This document shows, in pieces, positions 36,277 to 43,048 of a stretch of 64,000 nucleotides of DNA; position 1 is the stretch's first letter, and each line of letters begins with the position of its first letter. The stretch covers positions 11,533 through 75,532 of the forward strand of contig CAYMFM010000012.1 of NCBI GenBank assembly GCA_964389685.1, given 5' to 3'. The DNA comes from G020353115 sp964389685. GTDB taxonomy: Bacteria; Bacteroidota; Bacteroidia; Bacteroidales; VadinHA17. A program made the translations under genes and the position numbers. The notes beneath the pieces were generated by a model. The model was given only the letters and a program-made list of their open reading frames with translations. It searched no databases and had not been told where the DNA came from.

Positions 36277-37035
36277 ATGACCTACCGATACTTCATCCGG
36301 CTCGCTTTCAGAGGCACCGGGTTTCATGGATGGCAGGTTCAGCCCAATGGAAACAGCGTCCAGGCTGAAATGATCCGTGCACTCACCACGATTCTGAAAG
36401 AAAAAACGGAAGTGGTCGGAGCAGGACGGACCGATACCGGAGTGCATGCACGCAAATTTTTTGCACATTTCGATTCATCCAAACAGGATCTTTCCGGAAA
36501 CAGGGATCTGATATACAACCTGAATGGCATCCTGCCAAAAGACATTGTCGTTCATGAGATAAAAGTGGTTAAACCGGGGGCACATGCCCGGTTCAGTGCC
36601 ATCTCACGAACCTATTCCTACCATATTCACCAGGTAAAGGATTCGTTCCTGGATGGTTTATCTGTATATTTCCCGGGAAACCTCGATCTGGAGAAAATGA
36701 ACCGTGCTGCTGAACTACTGCTTGAAACCACCGATTTCACCAGCTTTAGCAAGGGGAAGACCGACGTAAAAATCAACATTTGCCAAGTAATGCTGGCAGA
36801 ATGGATCCGGGATGAACACCAGTTGATTTTTACCATCAAAGCCGACCGGTTTCTGCGTGACATGGTGAGGGCAATCGTGGGAACTCTGCTGGATGTAGGG
36901 TATGACAGACTTTGCCTGTCCGAGTTCAAGCAGATCATTGAACGGAAAGACCGCTCGGCTGCCGGGGCATCCGTCCCGGCATGCGGACTATACCTCGAGG
37001 ATGTGGAATACCCTGAGGATGTTTTTTTGTATTAA
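36277..37035 (+). CDS. truA: tRNA pseudouridine(38-40) synthase
   Basis: From the ATG at 36277 (MTYRYFIRLAF) the protein has 252 residues, normal for TruA. GRTDTGVHA at 51-59 contains the catalytic Asp53. FHGWQVQPNGNSVQ near the N-terminus, ARFSAISRTYSYHI and KADRFLRDMVRAIVGTLLDVG are further TruA blocks. The enzyme converts uridines 38-40 in the anticodon arm of many tRNAs to pseudouridine. ATGs at 36250 and 36256 are also in frame, but the family begins near Met10 of that longer form. The gene stands alone between repeats. Confidence 0.93.
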   Translation: MTYRYFIRLAFRGTGFHGWQVQPNGNSVQAEMIRALTTILKEKTEVVGAGRTDTGVHARKFFAHFDSSKQDLSGNRDLIYNLNGILPKDIVVHEIKVVKPGAHARFSAISRTYSYHIHQVKDSFLDGLSVYFPGNLDLEKMNRAAELLLETTDFTSFSKGKTDVKINICQVMLAEWIRDEHQLIFTIKADRFLRDMVRAIVGTLLDVGYDRLCLSEFKQIIERKDRSAAGASVPACGLYLEDVEYPEDVFLY

Positions 37036-37182
37036 TACATAACATTTTTTCCAAAGGTGGGACGGCCATGCATATGGCACAAGCTTGCTTTGCCACCTGC
37101 ACCCGACTGGGCAGAGCGATGAGTAATGAAATTGGCTGTGCTCCGGATTCAGTCCGGGGTACGACTTTGAATGTACCTTGAT

Positions 37183-37211
37183 TCATCGTCCGAATTGAAA
37201 TCGGGCGATGA
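37183..37211. repeat. Hairpin in the gap after truA
   Basis: TCATCGTCCGA (37183-37193) pairs with TCGGGCGATGA (37201-37211) with one G-U pair and a 7-base loop. There is no T-tract, so it is recorded only as a stable inverted repeat in a 205-base gap that holds no gene. Confidence 0.45.
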
Positions 37212-37240
37212 GGGAATATTCTTATCTGCTAAAAAACAAA

Positions 37241-37507
37241 TCACATCAGGTCACAGGCTTCCGGTGGGATCCAGTGCGAATCTTTACCCTCCCATTTGAT
37301 GGTGCATCCGATGGGGTTGGTCAGCGGTACTGAGATGTGTCGTCCGGCAAGATGCTCATCCAAAGCCCTTTCCAGGTCGTTTACAGTTATGCGGGATGCA
37401 TCTCGGGGACTGTCGACTCCCCTGCCGGTATATACCAGTTTGCGCTCCTTGTCAAACACAAAAAAATGAGGTGTTTTGAGTGCTCCTATCTTTAAAGTAA
37501 AAGCCAT
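37241..37507 (-). pseudogene. C-terminal fragment of a thioredoxin-like (AhpC/TSA-type) family protein
   Basis: The 88-codon frame begins in the middle of a domain. TPHFFVFDKERKLVYTGRGVDSPRD, then DLERALDEHLAGR and a closing IGCTIKW, match the second half of the redoxin-like proteins in which PEVFVFD, YxGRxDD and GCSIKW are conserved. The half with the active-site Cys motif is missing, and only 44 bases separate the fragment from the next gene on its 5' side. It is most simply the remnant of a gene whose 5' half was deleted. It could still be translated from the ATG present. Confidence 0.72.
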
Positions 37508-37551
37508 TCGTCGAAAATTATTAAATGATCATCGCAATCTGTTCGTAACCC

Positions 37552-38067
37552 TCAACTTGATTCAATCACCCGTTGAAGCGAATTAAAGTCATTCCGGGCT
37601 CTTTTTCCCATTCTGCCCCTGGCGAACACAAGCATTGAACGCCAGAAAATGTTTTTCCCGGTCACCCTGTAGGTACCGGTTATTTCTGTTTTCATTTCCA
37701 TGGGAGTGAATTGGTTCACATTTTCAATGGACATGAGATCATGGTGTATACGCACAGAGAAAAGCTCATTCCATCTGAAATCAAGAACCTCCTCCTTCAG
37801 CGTAACCTCTTTCCCATTCATCTCCAGTATCAGGTTAAAGATACTGCCCGGGAAATTGGGTAAACCGCTGACCAGTTCAATCTTTTTAAATCCGGTTAAC
37901 CATTGATCCATTTTTGAACCATCGATAAAAACCATGAACGCTTTATCAACCGGACAGTCGACTACTATTTTGCTCTCATATTGTATGGAAGGTTTGATCA
38001 ATCCAATGGAAAAGAACAGAACCAGAATGATAAACAATGCCAGGATAATCCATGTAATCTTTTTCAT
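37552..38067 (-). CDS. SRPBCC-fold membrane-anchored protein
   Basis: The 171-residue protein starts with a hydrophobic anchor (WIILALFIILVLFFSIGLI, about residues 5-23). The rest looks like a START/SRPBCC lipid- or ligand-binding domain: IVVDCPVDKAFMVFIDGSKMDQWLTGFKK-type start, GSIFNLILEMNGKEVTL strands and a long C-terminal helix with ARNDFNSLQRVIESS. Such proteins bind hydrophobic ligands, but the ligand is unknown here. It lies next to the broken thioredoxin-like gene and is preceded by repeat DNA. Confidence 0.72.
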   Translation of the reverse strand: MKKITWIILALFIILVLFFSIGLIKPSIQYESKIVVDCPVDKAFMVFIDGSKMDQWLTGFKKIELVSGLPNFPGSIFNLILEMNGKEVTLKEEVLDFRWNELFSVRIHHDLMSIENVNQFTPMEMKTEITGTYRVTGKNIFWRSMLVFARGRMGKRARNDFNSLQRVIESS

Positions 38068-38106
38068 ATCTGAATGAATAATAGTTAAATGTAAAATGTT
38101 TTCTTC

Positions 38107-38216
38107 AATCCCCCTTTAGTCCCCCTTCTCCAAGGGGGACAAATCAATTTTTGCCCCCATGTTGTCCCCCTTTCCAAAAGCCTGCCTGCCGCAGGCAGGG
38201 GGGATCAAGGGGGATT
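38107..38216. repeat. C-rich composite intergenic repeat with CCTGCCTGC palindrome
   Basis: Blocks of CCCCCTT and AAGGGGGA alternate (for example CCCCCTTCTCCAAGGGGG), and CCTGCCTGC/GCAGGCAGG at 38181-38199 forms a 9-bp stem with a one-base loop. The segment folds on itself on both strands. It looks like one of the dispersed intergenic repeat families of the chromosome. Confidence 0.6.
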
Positions 38217-38275
38217 CTATTTTTTCCAAGCAAATATAGACCAATCGACAAACATTCCAAAAGAGGAATTCTTTC

Positions 38276-39031
38276 CTACCCGTTCCAAATTTCCCAGGAT
38301 CGTTCGGCCTGCAGTTCAAGCATTTTTCTTCCGTTTACGGCGGTTGCCCCTGCTTCTCTGCCCTTTCGAAGGAACACCGTAACTTCGGGGTTGTACACCA
38401 GGTCATAGAGGAGATGGTCTTCAGTTAATCCATCATACGGTATATCCGGAAACCGGTTGTTGTCAGGATACATACCCACGGGTGTGGCATTGATAATGAT
38501 TCGGCACTCCCTGACAATACCGGGATTCAGGTCATCGTATGAAAGCTGGTTCTCGGATGAGGGATTTCTGGAAACAGAAACAGGTTCTATTCCCAGATCA
38601 TTAAGGACGTACAGCACCGCTTCGGATGCGCCTCCTGTTCCAAGCACCAGTGCTTTTTTCTCTGCTCTCCCGAGGTGAGGGATCAGGGATTCCCTGAAGC
38701 CATGAACATCTGTATTGTATCCGGCAAGGAAGGGATGCGTATCCGACTGCAGTATTTTAATCGCATTCACGGCACCGACGATCCCGGATATTTCATCCAT
38801 TGAATCGAGGTATTCGACCACCGATTTTTTGTAGGGAATGGTAACATTCAAGCCTGCCAGGGAAGGGTATTGTTCCAGCAACGAGAGCAGCATATCGATG
38901 GAATCCAGCGGAAAATTTTCGTACCGTGCATCCCCAATTGATTCCCTCTGAAATTTTTCCTCAAAATATCTTTTGGAAAATGAATGAGACAGTGGTTTTC
39001 CAATTAATCCGTATAACCTCGGTTTTCTCAA
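38276..39031 (-). CDS. aroE: Shikimate dehydrogenase
   Basis: The 251-residue enzyme reduces 3-dehydroshikimate to shikimate with NADPH in the aromatic amino acid pathway. LIGKPLSHSFSKRYF at 9-23 binds shikimate through the Ser pair. NVTIPYKKSV at about 62-71 has the catalytic Lys, and NTDVHGF near 104 has the catalytic Asp. LGTGGASEAVLYVL is the dinucleotide loop, with VSRNPSS following. It is slightly short compared with AroE of E. coli but has all key parts. It ends a same-strand run with a PopT-type transporter, phosphosulfolactate synthase and a TPR protein. Confidence 0.93.
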   Translation of the reverse strand: MRKPRLYGLIGKPLSHSFSKRYFEEKFQRESIGDARYENFPLDSIDMLLSLLEQYPSLAGLNVTIPYKKSVVEYLDSMDEISGIVGAVNAIKILQSDTHPFLAGYNTDVHGFRESLIPHLGRAEKKALVLGTGGASEAVLYVLNDLGIEPVSVSRNPSSENQLSYDDLNPGIVRECRIIINATPVGMYPDNNRFPDIPYDGLTEDHLLYDLVYNPEVTVFLRKGREAGATAVNGRKMLELQAERSWEIWNG

Positions 39032-39050
39032 AAGCTATTTCAGTGTTTGG

Positions 39051-39992
39051 TTATTCAACCGTTCCCTTCTTATCTTCTGCCATCTTTTCGATCAGTAAAA
39101 TGCTCAGTACTCCGATAATCATCAAGCCCACTGCAATCACAACCTCCAGGCTAAGGGTTTCAGGAAGCACTCTTTCGTACCCCTGAACAACGGGTTCACC
39201 GCTAAGCTTCAGGATATTCCCGAGTCCATCTGTCCGGTATATGTTTTCCTTCCAGGGCCAGAGCACTCCGAGTGATCCGAGGATGAAACCGGTTAGGAGC
39301 GATATAGTAAGGTCTTTGAATTTCCTGAAAATCCAGGAGAGCAAATGGGAGAATGCGATCAGGCCAATGATGGCTCCCAGAATTACAGGTCCCAGAATTT
39401 TTGCATCCAGGTCATTCACTCCTTCGATAAAAACCAGTTCGTAATTTCCCATCAGGATCAAGACAAATGAGCCGGATAATCCGGGCAGGATCATGCTGCA
39501 GATTGCAACAATGCCACACAGGAACAGGTAATAGAAATCTCCATTTGGAGTAGCCGGGGTTAGCAGTGTAATCGCCAGTGCAACAAATGCACCCAGTATA
39601 AAGATAACGACCACACCCACGGTGATTTTCTCGACCCTCCTGCCTACAAAATAGACAGAAGCCAGGATCAAACCGAAAAAATAGGACCAGATATAGATCG
39701 GGTAGTTATCAAAAAGGAAACCAAGCAATTTGGCAAGGGTAAAAATACTGACGGCTATACCAAGAAACACGGCAATCAGAAAATACAGGTTCACATGTTC
39801 TGCAAATCGCTTCACCTTACCCGAAAACAGGAATTTAAGGGCAACCAGATCGAACGATTTAATGGAATGGATTAATTTTTCAAATATTCCTGTAATCAGT
39901 GCAATGGTACCTCCGGAAACACCCGGGATAACGTTTGCCGCTCCCATGCCGACACCTTTAAAAAAGAGACCAATATATTCCCTCATTGGCAA
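39051..39992 (-). CDS. DUF368-family polyprenyl-phosphate translocase (PopT type)
   Basis: The 313-residue inner-membrane protein has about eight to nine hydrophobic helices. GAANVIPGVSGGTIALITGIFEKLI at about 18-42 and ICSMILPGLSGSFVLILMGNYELV near 165-190 are the two inverted PG(V/L)SG motifs that define DUF368. Members of this family were shown in other bacteria to return undecaprenyl phosphate across the membrane for envelope synthesis, so that role is likely here. It is encoded 20 bases upstream of aroE and 48 bases downstream of comA. The neighbours give no direct envelope link. Confidence 0.85.
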   Translation of the reverse strand: MPMREYIGLFFKGVGMGAANVIPGVSGGTIALITGIFEKLIHSIKSFDLVALKFLFSGKVKRFAEHVNLYFLIAVFLGIAVSIFTLAKLLGFLFDNYPIYIWSYFFGLILASVYFVGRRVEKITVGVVVIFILGAFVALAITLLTPATPNGDFYYLFLCGIVAICSMILPGLSGSFVLILMGNYELVFIEGVNDLDAKILGPVILGAIIGLIAFSHLLSWIFRKFKDLTISLLTGFILGSLGVLWPWKENIYRTDGLGNILKLSGEPVVQGYERVLPETLSLEVVIAVGLMIIGVLSILLIEKMAEDKKGTVE

Positions 39993-40040
39993 ATGGTATA
40001 GTCTTATTGAGAAGATTAATGGGTGTTTACAGTAATTCGG

Positions 40041-40814
40041 TTAATGCTTCAACTCTTCCGGGAGGAATTCATAAAAGGTATCGCCCCGTAATCCGAGCCG
40101 CAACGTTTCCAGTGAAACAACTTCACCGGGAGCGATATTTCCCAGGTTTACGTTGGCACCCAGCAATCTAATAAACCAGGCTTGCTGACTTTTAATGGGC
40201 GCTTCCCAGATAACATTTTCAATCTGTACCTGTTTTACGATATCATCGATCAATGTTGTATTTGCTGTACCATCCGGGTTGTATATGCCGACAGTACCAC
40301 TTTCTCTTGCTTCAGCAATCACTTTCCATGAACCGGCATCAATTTCAGCTTTCATCATGGCAACCCAAACGTTGGGAGGAAAAATTACATCTGCCTGTTT
40401 TGAACCGACTTCAGAAAGAACCGTAACCTCCTGGGCCAGCTTTTCGATATAGGAAAGCTTATCCGTGTGAGGGATGATCATGGAGCCATCGGAGACTTCC
40501 ACCATGTCAAGACCGTATTTGTCGATCAGCTTCCGGTATTCATCAAACATATTCCGGATGATGAAGAGTTCAAAGAGCGTTCCTCCAAAATAGCACCGGA
40601 GGTTCCCTTCTTTATAAATCCGGATTTTTTCTTTCAGATTGGGGGTTACCAGTGCCGTGCCAAAGCCAAATTTTACCACATCGGTGAACTCTCCGGAGGA
40701 AGACACAAAATTCTCTGCTTCTCTCACGCTTAATCCTTTGTCCATCATCATGGTTATTCCTTTCTCCCGTGGTTTCGGGTCCCTTTTAGGGAGGTGTGGA
40801 ATCTGCTCAATCAT
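40041..40814 (-). CDS. comA: Phosphosulfolactate synthase (ComA family)
   Basis: The 257-residue TIM-barrel protein matches ComA, which adds sulfite to phosphoenolpyruvate to make phosphosulfolactate. GITMMMDKGLS at 19-29, DVVKFGFGTALV at about 45-56, EVSDGSMIIP near 126 and GIYNPDGTANT further on are the family's conserved blocks. In methanogens this is the first step of coenzyme M synthesis; in Bacteroidota the sulfolactate product has no certain fate. It overlaps the upstream TPR gene by four bases (ATGA), so translation is coupled. A TauE-type anion exporter is encoded divergently 1.5 kb away, which could handle sulfite or a sulfonate. Confidence 0.88.
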   Translation of the reverse strand: MIEQIPHLPKRDPKPREKGITMMMDKGLSVREAENFVSSSGEFTDVVKFGFGTALVTPNLKEKIRIYKEGNLRCYFGGTLFELFIIRNMFDEYRKLIDKYGLDMVEVSDGSMIIPHTDKLSYIEKLAQEVTVLSEVGSKQADVIFPPNVWVAMMKAEIDAGSWKVIAEARESGTVGIYNPDGTANTTLIDDIVKQVQIENVIWEAPIKSQQAWFIRLLGANVNLGNIAPGEVVSLETLRLGLRGDTFYEFLPEELKH

Positions 40815-42229
40815 TTTTGTTTGTTTTTAAATTCGTGAATAAAACGCTTTAATTTTCGGTCTTTTTCACCTGACGGATACCAGGAGAACAGTTCGACGTG
40901 CTTATGATAATTTATCTCCAGGGCTCTGGTAAGACAGCTGTATGCCTCTTTGTCGTTTGAAAGAAGAAAATGGCATGCTGAGGCTCTGAACATCAACCCT
41001 GCATGGTCGGGCAAATTGCTGATGGCTTTCTCAAGAATGGAAAGGGTATCGAGCACTCTTCCCGATTTAATCAGCAGATCACCATACTCGATCCAGGTGT
41101 GGTAATCATAGGGATCCAGCTTTAAGGCTTCTTTGAATGCTTCCTCCGCTTTACCAAACTCCCTGGTGCCTTCCAGGGCCATGGCAAGAGCAATCCAGTA
41201 ATCGGGATCATCTTTATCCAGTTCAATGGCTTTTCTGAGGTAATAGAGGCTGTCTTCAGCCAGGTTCTCTTTTAGAAACAACTTACCCAATCCATACCAG
41301 GGTTCGGGAAAATCGGAATCTACCTCCAGTGCTTTCCGGAAATATTTAATTGCATTTATGGTATCGTTCAGGCTTTCGTAACATTCGGCTATGTAAGTTA
41401 ATGCCTCACTGCTCTCTTCATCAATCTTCATGTACTCAAGGTAGGAATCAATCGCTTCCTTATACCGCTCAAGGTTTGCCAGGATATTCCCTTTGTTGAA
41501 GTGTGCAAATGCATTCTGATCATTGATTGCCAGCGCAAAATCATAGGCTTCGATTGATTTGGCAAAATCACCATTCTTGTTGTAGATAATACCCAGATTA
41601 TACCAGACATTATCCGAATAGGGTTCTATATCAAGGTACTTAATATAGAACTGGATGCTTTTATCTAACTTATTGAGCTTGTTATAGCAAAACCCCATCT
41701 CATAAAGAACAGCCGTGTTCGAGGGACTGGATTGATAGGCAGATTTCAGGTATTTCAGTGCTTCCCGGTAGTGACCAAGGTATTCAAATGAGAGCACGAT
41801 ATCCATTAACAGGTCCTCTTTATTCTCAGGATCGAGTTTCAGTGCCTGGTCGAAATTTTTCCGCGCACCTTCAATATCACCCATCAGGCTCAATGCGCTG
41901 CCTTTCATTGCAAATATTTCATAATTAGTTGAATCCAGCGCCTCCAGGCGTTCCAGAATTTGCATGGACTTAAGGGCTTCACCTTTATCTACCAAAACCT
42001 GAGCTTTTTTCAGCTGGATCGGGATGGAAGAAGGATGTTGTTGAGAAGCAAGGAAAACCGCTTCGTAGGCATGGGTTGACTCATTGGTCTCGATATAGTA
42101 ATCGATGATATTCTCAAATTCGTACACATCGAAGAAATACAAGGTCTTGTTTTTCTTCATCTTCTCATACCGCCGTACCGTCTTAAGAATCTCTTCTTTT
42201 TCAAATGTTGAATCTCTGTCGTCGTTCAT
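40811..42229 (-). CDS. Cytoplasmic tetratricopeptide-repeat protein
   Basis: The 472-residue protein lacks a signal peptide. After a charged start it consists of about ten or eleven TPR units, for example KSIEAYDFALAINDQNAFAHFNKGNILANLERYKEA and AIKYFRKALEVDSDFPEPWYGLGKLFLKE-type pairs. Such arrays are protein-binding scaffolds. The gene heads a same-strand run with comA (4-base overlap), a PopT-type transporter and aroE. The link to that run is positional only. The gap to the divergent TauE-type gene is 80 bases. Confidence 0.85.
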   Translation of the reverse strand: MNDDRDSTFEKEEILKTVRRYEKMKKNKTLYFFDVYEFENIIDYYIETNESTHAYEAVFLASQQHPSSIPIQLKKAQVLVDKGEALKSMQILERLEALDSTNYEIFAMKGSALSLMGDIEGARKNFDQALKLDPENKEDLLMDIVLSFEYLGHYREALKYLKSAYQSSPSNTAVLYEMGFCYNKLNKLDKSIQFYIKYLDIEPYSDNVWYNLGIIYNKNGDFAKSIEAYDFALAINDQNAFAHFNKGNILANLERYKEAIDSYLEYMKIDEESSEALTYIAECYESLNDTINAIKYFRKALEVDSDFPEPWYGLGKLFLKENLAEDSLYYLRKAIELDKDDPDYWIALAMALEGTREFGKAEEAFKEALKLDPYDYHTWIEYGDLLIKSGRVLDTLSILEKAISNLPDHAGLMFRASACHFLLSNDKEAYSCLTRALEINYHKHVELFSWYPSGEKDRKLKRFIHEFKNKQK

Positions 42230-42309
42230 GGCTTTTCATTCACGCTGTAAAATTACGAATTATTATCATACTGCTTTTTAAAAAAAAATTAATTTTACGC
42301 ACCTGTCAT

Positions 42310-43038
42310 ATGGATACTGCGCTTATACCGATATTGATCGTACTCTTTCTGGCTGCTCTAACACGGTCAACCTTCGGTTTTGGTGATGCCCTGGTCGGTA
42401 TGCCACTGCTTGCAATCATTGCGGGTATACACATTGCAACTCCTGTCATCCAAATGTTTGGCACCACGATTGCCATTTCCATTCTGATAAGACAATGGAA
42501 GCAAGTCGATCTGAAAAGTGCCTGGAAACTCATTGTCTCATCCCTCATTGGCATACCCATCGGACTCTATTACCTGAGGGAGGTAAATGAGAACCTGGTG
42601 AAATTTATCCTGGCAGTTATCATCATACTTTTTGCCCTCTACCAGCTTACCAGGCCAAGGATGATCAGATTAAAAAACGACCGGTTTGCCCTGCTTTTCG
42701 GATTGCTTGGCGGAATACTTGGAGGAGCGTACAACACAAACGGTCCACCGGTAATCTTCTATGGAACGTTACGGGAATGGGATCCTGTGCGATTCAGGGC
42801 AACCCTCCAGGGGTATTTCCTTCCAACGGGCATCGGAATTTTAACCGGTCATTTTATTGCAGGGTTCTGGACTCCAACGGTAATCCGGTATTATCTTACA
42901 GGGTTGCCGGTGGTTATTGTGGCTATCCTGCTTGGAAGTTATTTAAACAAACGGGTTCCAAAAGAAAAGTTCGTGCGTTATGTCTACCTCATATTGATTA
43001 TGCTTGGGGTATTCCTTCTGGTTGATGTGTTCAGGTAA
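42310..43038 (+). CDS. TauE/SafE-family sulfite or sulfonate exporter
   Basis: From the ATG at 42310 (MDTALIPILIV) the protein has 242 residues and about eight hydrophobic helices in two inverted halves. TRSTFGFGDALVGMPLLA at about 18-35 and GLLGGILGGAYNTNGPPVIFYG at about 137-158 are the paired TauE/SafE motifs. Members export sulfite, sulfoacetate or other small organic anions. The divergent phosphosulfolactate synthase gene, which consumes sulfite, gives a plausible metabolic link, but the substrate is not proven. A longer reading from 42205 would put a charged stretch before the first helix and is unlikely. Confidence 0.82.
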   Translation: MDTALIPILIVLFLAALTRSTFGFGDALVGMPLLAIIAGIHIATPVIQMFGTTIAISILIRQWKQVDLKSAWKLIVSSLIGIPIGLYYLREVNENLVKFILAVIIILFALYQLTRPRMIRLKNDRFALLFGLLGGILGGAYNTNGPPVIFYGTLREWDPVRFRATLQGYFLPTGIGILTGHFIAGFWTPTVIRYYLTGLPVVIVAILLGSYLNKRVPKEKFVRYVYLILIMLGVFLLVDVFR

Positions 43039-43048
43039 CAGTGAATCA

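Noticed and set aside
36183..36368. 61-codon plus-strand frame before truA
   Set aside because: The code is made of CTCACTACTCA-type repeat words, then overlaps truA in another frame.
37183..37211. Terminator for the broken thioredoxin-like gene
   Set aside because: The hairpin lacks a T-run on either strand, so it was kept only as an inverted repeat.
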